This document shows positions 27,962-35,227 of a DNA stretch of 64,000 bases, piece after piece. The notes beneath the pieces were generated by a model. That model was not told where the DNA came from. It ran no database searches and saw nothing but the letters and a program-made list of their open reading frames with translations. The stretch's first letter is position 1. Each line of letters begins with the position of its first letter. The stretch is from assembly GCA_913058215.1 (NCBI GenBank), contig CAJXQE010000004.1, positions 1-64,000 on the forward strand, given 5' to 3'. The stretch is from an uncultured Verrucomicrobiales bacterium (GTDB taxonomy: Bacteria; Verrucomicrobiota; Verrucomicrobiia; Verrucomicrobiales; DEV007). Position numbers and translations under genes: made by a program.

Positions 27962-27975
27962 CCGGAATTTTCGCT

Positions 27976-28173
27976 ATGTCCCTGAAACACTTCCATCTCT
28001 TTTTTATAGCTCTGTCGATTTTGATCGCCTTCGGCTTTGGAGCATGGTCATTGTTGGCGATGGGACTTCCCTCCAGCTTTTTCTGGATGGGGTGGATCAG
28101 TCTAATTGGTGGAGTGGTGCTGTCTATTTACGGAGTTCGATTTTACCGAAAGGCAAAGCACGTAATCGTTTAG
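27976..28173 (+). CDS. Small two-helix membrane protein in the oxidase operon
   Basis: The 65-residue protein consists of two hydrophobic helices (about residues 5-24 and 31-51) with a basic tail (RFYRKAKHVIV). I choose ATG 27976 over a TTG that overlaps the ctaF stop. I do not recognise a named family. Position between subunit IV and subunit II suggests an oxidase accessory or assembly peptide. Confidence 0.6.
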   Translation: MSLKHFHLFFIALSILIAFGFGAWSLLAMGLPSSFFWMGWISLIGGVVLSIYGVRFYRKAKHVIV

Positions 28174-28189
28174 AGAACGGGGAATTGAG

Positions 28190-28408
28190 ATGACTATGGA
28201 AACGATCTATCTGGCATGTCCAATGTGTATGAGCGGTGCAGAGGGAAATACCCTTCAGGCAGCGAACATGGCCATTGCAATGATGCTGGTATTTCTTTTC
28301 GGCATCCTGGGAAGTCTTTTCAGTTTCATCATTTACCTGGCCCGCCGATCAAAGCAAATGGCCAACGAAGTCCCTGCAGTTGAAGGGCAAGCAACTCAAC
28401 AGCGTTGA
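28190..28408 (+). CDS. Small membrane protein with an N-terminal CPMCMSG motif
   Basis: The 72-residue protein has LACPMCMSGAEG at its N-terminus, then one membrane helix (AIAMMLVFLFGILGSLFSFIIYLA, about residues 28-51) and a short polar tail. Two Cys and two Met residues packed as C-x-M-C-M would suit copper(I) binding. It lies 41 bases before ctaC, the subunit that needs the two-copper CuA centre. A copper chaperone role is a guess from motif and position; the ATG at 28190 is preceded by GGGGAATTGAG. Confidence 0.6.
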   Translation: MTMETIYLACPMCMSGAEGNTLQAANMAIAMMLVFLFGILGSLFSFIIYLARRSKQMANEVPAVEGQATQQR

Positions 28409-28449
28409 ATCACTGACCTGACCCTGTTGAAACGAATTTTTGAAAAATC

Positions 28450-29217
28450 ATGATTGAGTGGATTAACGACAAGATTTTCATGCACGAGGTCGCTTCAGAG
28501 CATGGCGACATCGGTAACCATATGATGGCCCTGATCCACTGGTTCATGGCAATCCTTTTTGTGGGTTGGACAGCATTTCTCCTGGTAATTCTGGTGAAGT
28601 TCCGCAAACAGAAGAATCCCAAAGCCAGCTATCACGGTATCACCTCACACTTTTCGACTCACATTGAAATCGGGGTGGTGATTGTGGAAGTGGTTCTCCT
28701 CATGGGATTTGCCTTCCCGCTTTGGGCGAAACGTGCAGATCGAAGTGCCCGACCTGTCGGAGATGAAGTGGTGAATCTGCGTGCAGTCGGTGAGCAGTAT
28801 CGTTGGACATTCCATTATGCGGGAGCTGATAAGCAGGTGGGAATGAGTTCCTACGAGCGGGTCAATGCGGGATCGAATCCAGTTGGTCTGGTTAAAGAGG
28901 ACCCGAACGCAACCGACGATTTTGTGACAATCAACGAATTGGTGATTCCTAAGGGACGTCCTGTCGTGATTCAGGTGACTTCCAAGGATGTGATTCATGG
29001 TTTAGCGATTGTTCCTATGTTCATTCAACAGGATGCCATTCCCGGTTCGGAGATTCCGATGTGGTTTGTTCCTGATGAAGTGGGTGAGTGGAATATCGTA
29101 TGTGCTCAGCTATGTGGAGCGGGGCATGCGAAGATGGTTGCTGAAGTCAGAGTCGTTGAGAGCGAAGAATTTGACGAGTGGTATGGTTCTCAGAACCCTA
29201 TTCTTCCGAAAGAGTAG
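28450..29217 (+). CDS. ctaC: Cytochrome c oxidase subunit II
   Basis: The 255-residue protein has two membrane helices (about residues 28-50 and 72-93) and a periplasmic cupredoxin domain with a full CuA site: His183 (DVIHGLAI), Cys218 and Cys222 (CAQLCGAGH), His226 and Met229. The electron-entry aromatic patch is EQYRWTFHY. There is no C-terminal haem domain, so it is not a caa3 subunit II; separate cytochromes c must deliver electrons. It is the last structural gene before a terminator. Confidence 0.95.
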   Translation: MIEWINDKIFMHEVASEHGDIGNHMMALIHWFMAILFVGWTAFLLVILVKFRKQKNPKASYHGITSHFSTHIEIGVVIVEVVLLMGFAFPLWAKRADRSARPVGDEVVNLRAVGEQYRWTFHYAGADKQVGMSSYERVNAGSNPVGLVKEDPNATDDFVTINELVIPKGRPVVIQVTSKDVIHGLAIVPMFIQQDAIPGSEIPMWFVPDEVGEWNIVCAQLCGAGHAKMVAEVRVVESEEFDEWYGSQNPILPKE

Positions 29218-29259
29218 CATTTTTCGAATTCGGGATCTGCGGGATCCTTCAATTGAATG

Positions 29260-29294
29260 GGCGGAACTTTCCCGGAAGTTCCGCCATTTTTTTT
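29260..29294 (+). terminator. Rho-independent terminator after the oxidase genes
   Basis: A perfect 10-bp stem (GGCGGAACTT at 29260-29269, complement at 29276-29285) is followed by A and eight T residues. It ends the long act-cco-cta transcript and separates it from ctaA. Confidence 0.9.
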
Positions 29295-29345
29295 GATCAT
29301 CAATGATTGCCCAAAGTGAGCTTCCTACGTAATTGATTATCAGAA

Positions 29346-30440
29346 ATGCAGAGCGACCAGTCACTTCCTATTGGATTTCAGAGATTCACCCGCTGGGTCG
29401 TTTTTTTCGCCATCCTGTTGATCTGGTGGGGCGCTGCTACGACAACGAAACAGGCGGGGATGGCTTTCGCCGACTGGCCGTTGAGCCTCGGATCTGTGAA
29501 TCCTCCGGGATGGCTCAGCTATATGGTGCCTTTTCTGGAACACAGTCACCGATTGCTCGCAACCGTAGTGGGACTGATGACTCTTGCTCTATTTTGGCGG
29601 GCCTATGTCAGCCGAACACGGCGATGGTGGGAAGTGCTTCTCCTCGTGATTTTCCTGGCGATTGTTTTCGGAACGTTCATTTCTGCGGGAGCGGAAAGGG
29701 AAGATGCGATCGTAAAAGCGAAACTCATTAAAATCGGGTTGGCTCTTTCGCTGGTTCCTTTGGCCTGGTTCGTTTGGAGTTGCTGGAAACGGAACTGGTC
29801 TTCCGTTGAAAAACTGAGTGCATTTGCTCTCCTTATGGTAACTGCTCAGGCGATCTTTGGAGGCTTACGAGTGACCGAGATTTCAAATGCATTTGCAGTG
29901 GTTCACGGATGCGTGGCTCAGGCATTTTTCTGCGTACTGATTTTGATTTCCCTGATGGCGTCTCCAAAATGGAGTCGCTTTCGATTTAAAGATGATTCGA
30001 AGACGGCTGCGACTGCAGTTGGGCTTACCCTGACCCTCCTGGTTTCCTGCCAACTCATTTTCGGAGCGTCGATGCGTCACTTTCATCGAAGCGGTCTTGC
30101 CGATCATGATTTGCTCAAAACACAGGGCGCCTGGATTCCCTCTTTTGATGAGCCGATTATTGCAGTGATGTTCCTTCATAAGCTGACAGCATTTGTAATT
30201 TTCCTAGGTGTTATTGCTGCTGCTTTCGTTTTTCGAAAGCTTCAGTCGGGGCGTTATTTACGTTGGGTGCTTGGCTTGGTTCTGGTTCAACTGGGGCTTG
30301 GGTTGACTGTAATTGCCACCGGTAAGAATTTTTGGATTACTAATTTTCATGTTCTCTCAGGGCTGGCTATTCTCGCGCTGAGCTTTACCTTTCTGGTAAG
30401 GGCACTTCGCAGTGCCCCGGCGGATTTGCCTCAAGAATGA
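29346..30440 (+). CDS. ctaA: Haem A synthase
   Basis: The 364-residue, eight-helix membrane protein matches the COX15/CtaA family, which oxidises the C8 methyl of haem O to make haem A for the aa3 oxidase. Landmarks are TKQAGMAFADWPL, the paired ligands EHSHRLLATVVG, VHGCVAQAFF, HKLTAFVIF in the second half and NFHVLSGLAILA. It overlaps ctaB by 4 bases (ATGA), indicating coupled translation. Confidence 0.93.
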   Translation: MQSDQSLPIGFQRFTRWVVFFAILLIWWGAATTTKQAGMAFADWPLSLGSVNPPGWLSYMVPFLEHSHRLLATVVGLMTLALFWRAYVSRTRRWWEVLLLVIFLAIVFGTFISAGAEREDAIVKAKLIKIGLALSLVPLAWFVWSCWKRNWSSVEKLSAFALLMVTAQAIFGGLRVTEISNAFAVVHGCVAQAFFCVLILISLMASPKWSRFRFKDDSKTAATAVGLTLTLLVSCQLIFGASMRHFHRSGLADHDLLKTQGAWIPSFDEPIIAVMFLHKLTAFVIFLGVIAAAFVFRKLQSGRYLRWVLGLVLVQLGLGLTVIATGKNFWITNFHVLSGLAILALSFTFLVRALRSAPADLPQE

Positions 30441-31366
30441 GTGAGATTTCAAAAGAATCAGACGGTCAGTCCGTTCAAAACAGCAGCACCAGTGTGATGC
30501 GTGAGTTGGCCGACGACTTCATGTCGTTAACGAAAGCCCGCCTTAGTATCCTCGTGGTATTCACGACTGCATTTGGGTATCTCGTAGCAACGAAGGTTTC
30601 CGGAAACTTTTCGTGGATGATTTTTATTCATACCATCTTTGGGACAGTGTTAGCGGCTTTTGGTGCCGCTGTGTTCAATCAGTTGATGGAGGTGGATGCT
30701 GATGCAAAAATGAAGCGGACATCCAACCGGCCATTGCCCTCGAAGCGTTTACCGCGCGGCCTTGCCTTTGTCATTGGCTGGCTTTTTTCAGCTTTCGGGA
30801 TCATTCATCTCATGTTGAAGACGGAGCCAATCGCAGGAGCTGCCGCAGCTGCGACCCTGGTCGTCTACCTTTTTATCTACACTCCGATGAAACGGTATTC
30901 ATCGTTCAATACCATTGTAGGAGCCGTGTCAGGTGCATTGCCTCCCCTAATCGGTTGGGCAGCGGGGGGCGGATCGATGCTTTCAATTGGGGCAGCTTTT
31001 CTCTTTGCTCTTCTGTTTTTCTGGCAGCTTCCCCATTTTGCAGCGATCAACTGGATGTATCGCGAAGAATATGAGAGAGGCGGATTTGTGATGTGGTCCA
31101 ATCAGGATGTTTCAGGAAAGAAGACGGCGAAAATCGCGGTCTTTTTCTCGATTTGCGTCGTAGCGGTCGGAGTCGTCTTTGGATTCTTTTCCATTATGGC
31201 AACCTGGTTTGCCGTGGCTGGCGGACTTCTCGGTTTCGCTATGTTGTGGCTCGCTCTTAAATTCTTGAAGACTACGGAGCGGAAGGACGCGCGTGTCCTT
31301 TTCTTTTACACGCTTCTCTACCTCCCTGCGGCGATGGTGGTTTCCTACCTGGCATGGAGATCCTGA
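30437..31366 (+). CDS. ctaB: Protohaem IX farnesyltransferase (haem O synthase)
   Basis: The 309-residue UbiA-family prenyltransferase adds a farnesyl group to haem B. The diphosphate-binding motif NQLMEVDADAKMKRTSNRPL (from Asn81) is the first Asp-rich site, and FYTLLYLPAA closes the protein. About nine membrane helices are expected. It is coupled to ctaA and followed by sco, forming the oxidase assembly set. Confidence 0.94.
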   Translation: MSEISKESDGQSVQNSSTSVMRELADDFMSLTKARLSILVVFTTAFGYLVATKVSGNFSWMIFIHTIFGTVLAAFGAAVFNQLMEVDADAKMKRTSNRPLPSKRLPRGLAFVIGWLFSAFGIIHLMLKTEPIAGAAAAATLVVYLFIYTPMKRYSSFNTIVGAVSGALPPLIGWAAGGGSMLSIGAAFLFALLFFWQLPHFAAINWMYREEYERGGFVMWSNQDVSGKKTAKIAVFFSICVVAVGVVFGFFSIMATWFAVAGGLLGFAMLWLALKFLKTTERKDARVLFFYTLLYLPAAMVVSYLAWRS

Positions 31367-31377
31367 GTGATAGCTGA

Positions 31378-32103
31378 ATGAACGAAAGATTTTCGATGGA
31401 GAAAGAAGAAATAGAATCTGAACGGGCAAAAATTATCACCTGGTGGGCGAGCATCATCGGGGTATGCCTCGTGATCGGCTTGGGTTCCACTCTGGTGACG
31501 CGGGCCTATCTGGAGCGACGGCACATGGAAGTGAGAAACTGGCGTCCGCCGCAGATTGCTCGCCTGGAGGATAATTTGGAAGCTGTGAACCGGGATGGCG
31601 AAACCGTGAACCTCGGTCAGTTGGAAGGAAAAATTTACCTGACAGGTTACCAGTATACGGACTGTCCGGCCGGCTGTCTGGGAATGGCCTCGGTCATGAA
31701 AGTGATGATGAGCGAGTTTGGAAAGGACCCGCGTTTTCACCTTGTCTCGATCAGCGTCAATCCTGCTGAGGATACTCCGGAGAAGATGGATGCCTGGGTC
31801 AAAGACAAGGGAGTGGATATGCCGAATTGGTGGTTCCTGACAGGAGACGAAAAGATCATTCGAAAATACATGATCTCCCAGTTTAAATTTTACGGCGTGG
31901 AGGAGAACACAGATCCTGCCAAAATCCTCGCTGAAGGAAAATTTGCACACGATCAGCGTTTGGCTCTCGTCGATGAAGGGGGACACCTCCGGGGGTATTA
32001 CAACGTGATGAGTCCCGAACACGGAGAGTATGAACTCAAGAGAATGCGGCGGGACCTCAAGATGGTTTTAAATCCTGAATTGAAACTTTCTGACTTTGAG
32101 TAG
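31378..32103 (+). CDS. SCO1/SenC-type copper chaperone
   Basis: The 241-residue protein has an N-terminal anchor (IITWWASIIGVCLVIGLGSTLV, about residues 19-40) and a thioredoxin-like domain with the SCO copper site: Cys96 and Cys100 in TDCPAGC and a downstream His in FAHDQRLALVDEGG. It delivers copper to, or reduces, the CuA site of subunit II on the periplasmic side. It begins 11 bases after ctaB. Confidence 0.9.
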   Translation: MNERFSMEKEEIESERAKIITWWASIIGVCLVIGLGSTLVTRAYLERRHMEVRNWRPPQIARLEDNLEAVNRDGETVNLGQLEGKIYLTGYQYTDCPAGCLGMASVMKVMMSEFGKDPRFHLVSISVNPAEDTPEKMDAWVKDKGVDMPNWWFLTGDEKIIRKYMISQFKFYGVEENTDPAKILAEGKFAHDQRLALVDEGGHLRGYYNVMSPEHGEYELKRMRRDLKMVLNPELKLSDFE

Positions 32104-32115
32104 ACTTTCCATTGT

Positions 32116-32853
32116 ATGAAATGGTTCCTCTTCCCTGTGACGGCTCTCGCTGCGATTTTGGGTGCCTGTGATTCCGGGGAACAAAATCAGAGCGGGGATA
32201 CAAAAGAGAATTCGAGGTTTACGGTAATTTCCGAGTTCGAGACTTTGGGTAGCCTTCAGTTTTCTCCCGGTTCTCAAGCCATCAAAGTGGATGCCGGAAC
32301 TGAAACAGTTGAGACCGCCATTACCGTAAGAAATAAGGGCGCAGAAACCGTGACGCTGACAAGGCTGGAAAGCGGATGCAGTTGTCTCTCGGTGGAAATA
32401 GATCGAAAGATCCTCGCTCCCGGTGGAGATGCCGTTATTTCAGGGATTTTTTCCACAAAGAAATTGTGGGGTCCGTCTGAAAAAACGATCACGGTGCAAA
32501 CGGACGAGTCCCTGATGAAGAAAGCATTTATCAAGATCCGGCTGGATGTTGATCCGCTCTACGTAATTGAGGAAAGCATGACCAATTGGGAGATTGATGA
32601 AAAGCCGGTAACCAAGACGGTGTCATTTGAGGTCAAGCGGGTGAAGCCCATTCGAATTTTAAAAGCCACCAGTATGCGGGACGAAGTAAAGTGCGAATTG
32701 GTAGAGCTTGAAGAGGGCCGGCGTTATGAATTGAAGCTGACGCCAGCATCGACAGAGAACCCCTTGCTGGGAATTGTGAAGATCGAAACCGATTGTGAGA
32801 TTCCTGAACACGAACGAGCGATGGCCTACTTTTCCATTCAAAGAGCGAAGTGA
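32116..32853 (+). CDS. DUF1573 lipoprotein
   Basis: The 245-residue protein has a clear lipoprotein signal (MKWFLFPVTALAAILGAC, lipobox LGAC with Cys18). The first half is an Ig-like DUF1573 domain: VRNKGAETVTLTRLESGCSCLSVEI, with the typical CSC pair. A second beta-rich region follows. DUF1573 proteins are often found near respiratory assembly genes, but their role is not established. It starts 12 bases after sco and ends 3 bases before the rhodanese gene, so it is clearly in the same transcript. Confidence 0.8.
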   Translation: MKWFLFPVTALAAILGACDSGEQNQSGDTKENSRFTVISEFETLGSLQFSPGSQAIKVDAGTETVETAITVRNKGAETVTLTRLESGCSCLSVEIDRKILAPGGDAVISGIFSTKKLWGPSEKTITVQTDESLMKKAFIKIRLDVDPLYVIEESMTNWEIDEKPVTKTVSFEVKRVKPIRILKATSMRDEVKCELVELEEGRRYELKLTPASTENPLLGIVKIETDCEIPEHERAMAYFSIQRAK

Positions 32854-32856
32854 TCA

Positions 32857-33297
32857 ATGAAGTCGACGTTTCAGCAGGCCGTATTGATTCTCGGGATCGC
32901 CCTGATTGCCGCACTTGTTACCGCATTCGTTCATCCAAAGCGCCCTCCCTGGTTTGAGGTTTCGGATCCGGTGGAAGAGAGGTGGAATCTGTCTGTCGAA
33001 GGGGCGCGTAAGATTGTCGCGGAAAACGATCAAATTCTCTGGGTAGATGCCCGGGACAGTTCCCTCTACAAGGAACGCCATTTCCCGGAAGCAATCTCCC
33101 TGAATACTGATGAGTGGGGAGATCTCATGTTTCAGAATATGGACACCCTACAGGCGGCGATGGGCAATCCAGTGATTGTTTACTGCGACGGTTCGGCGTG
33201 TGATAAAAGCAGGGAAGTTGCCTTGCGACTTCGTGAGTTGCTGGGAATGGATCCCGTCTATGTCTTGAAGGGCGACTGGAAAAAGGTCCGTCTCTGA
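32857..33297 (+). CDS. Membrane-anchored rhodanese-like protein
   Basis: The 146-residue protein has an N-terminal helix (FQQAVLILGIALIAALVTAFV) and a rhodanese domain: ILWVDARDSSLYKERHFPEAISL and the active-site loop VIVYCDGSACDKSREVA with a Cys in the expected place. Rhodaneses carry sulfane sulfur; here the enzyme would face the periplasm. It is the last gene of the oxidase assembly group. Its substrate is unknown. Confidence 0.82.
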   Translation: MKSTFQQAVLILGIALIAALVTAFVHPKRPPWFEVSDPVEERWNLSVEGARKIVAENDQILWVDARDSSLYKERHFPEAISLNTDEWGDLMFQNMDTLQAAMGNPVIVYCDGSACDKSREVALRLRELLGMDPVYVLKGDWKKVRL

Positions 33298-33316
33298 TTC
33301 CGGTTTTCGTTGATCG

Positions 33317-33331
33317 CTTTGTGTGGCAAAG
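33317..33331. promoter_or_regulatory. CTTTG-N5-CAAAG operator-like site 1
   Basis: CTTTGTGTGGCAAAG is an inverted repeat 8 bases before the start codon of the membrane protein at 33340. The same core occurs in a longer perfect palindrome at 34281-34307 on the other side of the winged-helix regulator gene. Paired sites around a regulator suggest autoregulation. Confidence 0.55.
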
Positions 33332-33339
33332 TGGTGAGT

Positions 33340-33954
33340 ATGGATACTGAATCGGCAGAGGAGAATCTGGAGGTCATCCGCAAATTGATGGAGCGGGCTT
33401 CCGTCTATCGCCTGGTGGCGTCGTATTCTGCCGTGATCGGTGGGCTGTTCAGTCTTTCGCTGGGAGTTTTCTTTTATTTGAGAAGTGTTCCCATTACTTC
33501 CCTGAAATATTTTCTTAGTTGGATGGGAGTCCTGTTGGTTGTCGATTGCGTGAATACATTCTTTCTTTTCAAAGATTCAAAAAAGAGAGGGGACAGTTTT
33601 CCTTCCCGGAGAATGATTCATGCGGTCTTCGCAATGCTTCCGGGTTTTCTAGTTGGGGGGATTGTTAGTGCTGTCTGTATTTTTCTATACCGGGACTCAG
33701 TTAACGCATCGATATTCTGGGCAATCGGAGCGGGGATCGGTTTACTGGGAACGTCCTCTTTCTCTCCGAAATCGATCCCGGTGCTAGGATGGTTCTTTTT
33801 ACTCAGTGGGCTCCTTTATTTTTGCTGGCGGGAAACGATCGGCAAATTCACTGCGACCGACACGATCGGGGAAGCGGGGCTATTTATGGCGGCAACGTTC
33901 GGACTGGGCTTGTTGATCTACGGGCTCGTTTCTTTTCGCAAAGAGAAATCCTGA
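33340..33954 (+). CDS. Six-helix membrane protein paired with a winged-helix regulator
   Basis: The 204-residue protein (ATG 33340; an upstream TTG would put the operator inside the gene) has an amphipathic N-terminus (ESAEENLEVIRKLMERASVYRLV) followed by about six membrane helices. The pattern of a SAxENLxxIRxLMERAxxYR start plus helices is typical of uncharacterised proteins encoded beside HTH_34-type winged-helix regulators. It ends 17 bases before the regulator and probably shares its transcript. No transport or enzyme motif is visible. Confidence 0.7.
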   Translation: MDTESAEENLEVIRKLMERASVYRLVASYSAVIGGLFSLSLGVFFYLRSVPITSLKYFLSWMGVLLVVDCVNTFFLFKDSKKRGDSFPSRRMIHAVFAMLPGFLVGGIVSAVCIFLYRDSVNASIFWAIGAGIGLLGTSSFSPKSIPVLGWFFLLSGLLYFCWRETIGKFTATDTIGEAGLFMAATFGLGLLIYGLVSFRKEKS

Positions 33955-33971
33955 TACCGGTTCGAAGAATC

Positions 33972-34268
33972 ATGTTTGATTTTGAGAAGCTGAATAAGGT
34001 GATTCATGAAAAGAGTCGTCTTGCGATCATGTCTCTGATGGCGACGAGGCGTGTGTGGGGATTTCAGGATCTCAAGGGCGAGTTAAAGATGAGCGACGGG
34101 AACCTCATTACCCATCTTCGAACCTTGGAGAAACACGGCCTGATATCTTCTACAAAGGCTGAAGGCAACAAGCGGGGAACGGTCTACGCGATTACCGAAT
34201 CCGGACGAATGGAGTTCGAATCCTATCTCGCAATTCTCGAGCAGATCGTGAATTCGAACAAAAATTGA
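33972..34268 (+). CDS. Winged-helix transcriptional regulator (HTH_34/MarR-like)
   Basis: The 98-residue protein is a single winged helix: FDFEKLNKVIHEKSRLAIMSLM (helix 1), FQDLKGELKMSDGNLITHLRTLEKHGLI (helices 2 and 3, the DNA reader) and the wing KRGTVYAITESGRMEFE. The family acts as small dimeric repressors. Palindromes with the same CTTTG-N5-CAAAG core lie just before its partner gene and just after its own stop, before ispH. I infer that it binds them. The ATG at 33972 is chosen because translation upstream is the shadow of the membrane protein. Confidence 0.85.
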   Translation: MFDFEKLNKVIHEKSRLAIMSLMATRRVWGFQDLKGELKMSDGNLITHLRTLEKHGLISSTKAEGNKRGTVYAITESGRMEFESYLAILEQIVNSNKN

Positions 34269-34280
34269 AGAATTTCTGAA

Positions 34281-34307
34281 AGATTACTTTGTGTTGCAAA
34301 GTAATCT
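34281..34307. promoter_or_regulatory. CTTTG-N5-CAAAG operator-like site 2, upstream of ispH
   Basis: AGATTACTTTG (34281-34291) and its exact complement (34297-34307) flank TGTTG. The 11-bp arms contain the same CTTTG-N5-CAAAG core as site 1. It lies 12 bases after the regulator's stop and 41 bases before the ispH start. There is no T tract, so an operator is likelier than a terminator. Confidence 0.6.
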
Positions 34308-34348
34308 ATATTGAAGGGCAAAGTGCCCTCAGTAAACACAGGAAATTT

Positions 34349-35227
34349 ATGAATATCCATTTAGCGGAACATTTTGGAATGTGCTTTGGCGTCAAAGCGG
34401 CACTTCGGAGCATCAACGAGATTGAAACATCAGGAGGCGTGACGGTCTTGGGAGAGCTGGTCCACAATCCTGTGGTTCAGAAGCAATTGGTGGAACAGGG
34501 GATTAAATATGGGAGTCCGGAGAAGATAGGGGAAGCAGAATCGGGGACGGTGGTTTTCACCGCTCATGGAGTTTCGGACAATACCCGGCGGGGCTGGAGT
34601 GAGACCAGCCTTCAGGTGGTCGACACCACTTGCCCTCTCGTGAAAAAGGCGCATCGATCTCTGGAGTGTCTCGTCCTGGCGGGATACCTGCCGGTGGTCA
34701 TCGGCCAAAGGGATCACGTTGAAGTTCGGGGACTAACGGGAGATTTTCCTGAGGCCATTGTAGTGTTGGAAGCCTCAGATATAGATGCCATTCCCGAAGG
34801 TGTCGAAAAGATCGGCATCATTTCACAGACGACTCAGCCAGTGAAGCGAGTGCAGGGATTGGTCGACGAAATTGCAAAACGCTTTCACGGCGCTGAGGTC
34901 AGGTTTGTGAACACGGTTTGCCAACCGACAAGGGATCGTCAACAGGCGATGGAAGATCTCTGTCGAAAATGCGATACGGTTGTCGTAGTGGGCGGTCGTA
35001 ACAGCAATAATACGAAGCAGCTGGTTGAATCGTCCCGTGCACGAGGATGCGACACCATTCATGTGGTCGAGCCCGGAGAGTTGTTCAAAGACCGCTTTGC
35101 GAACAGCCGGAATGTCGGAGTGACTGCCGGAACTTCGACTCTGGATGAAACTGTCGAAGAAGTGGTCGAGACTCTTCGCGGGTTTACTGTTTCTTCTTCT
35201 GTTTTGGCGACCGAACTTTCCAGTTAG
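34349..35227 (+). CDS. ispH: 4-hydroxy-3-methylbut-2-enyl diphosphate reductase
   Basis: IspH makes isopentenyl and dimethylallyl diphosphate, the last step of the MEP pathway, with a [4Fe-4S] cluster. The 292 residues contain the three cluster cysteines: Cys12 (GMCFGVK), Cys95 (DTTCPLVKKAH) and Cys191 (NTVCQPTRDRQ). The substrate-binding histidines His39 (LVHNP), His73 (TAHG) and His123 are also present. I use ATG 34349, preceded by AGGAA; a frame extending to 34289 would run through the palindrome. The 3' end overlaps the opposite-strand sulfatase gene by 44 bases. Confidence 0.93.
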   Translation: MNIHLAEHFGMCFGVKAALRSINEIETSGGVTVLGELVHNPVVQKQLVEQGIKYGSPEKIGEAESGTVVFTAHGVSDNTRRGWSETSLQVVDTTCPLVKKAHRSLECLVLAGYLPVVIGQRDHVEVRGLTGDFPEAIVVLEASDIDAIPEGVEKIGIISQTTQPVKRVQGLVDEIAKRFHGAEVRFVNTVCQPTRDRQQAMEDLCRKCDTVVVVGGRNSNNTKQLVESSRARGCDTIHVVEPGELFKDRFANSRNVGVTAGTSTLDETVEEVVETLRGFTVSSSVLATELSS

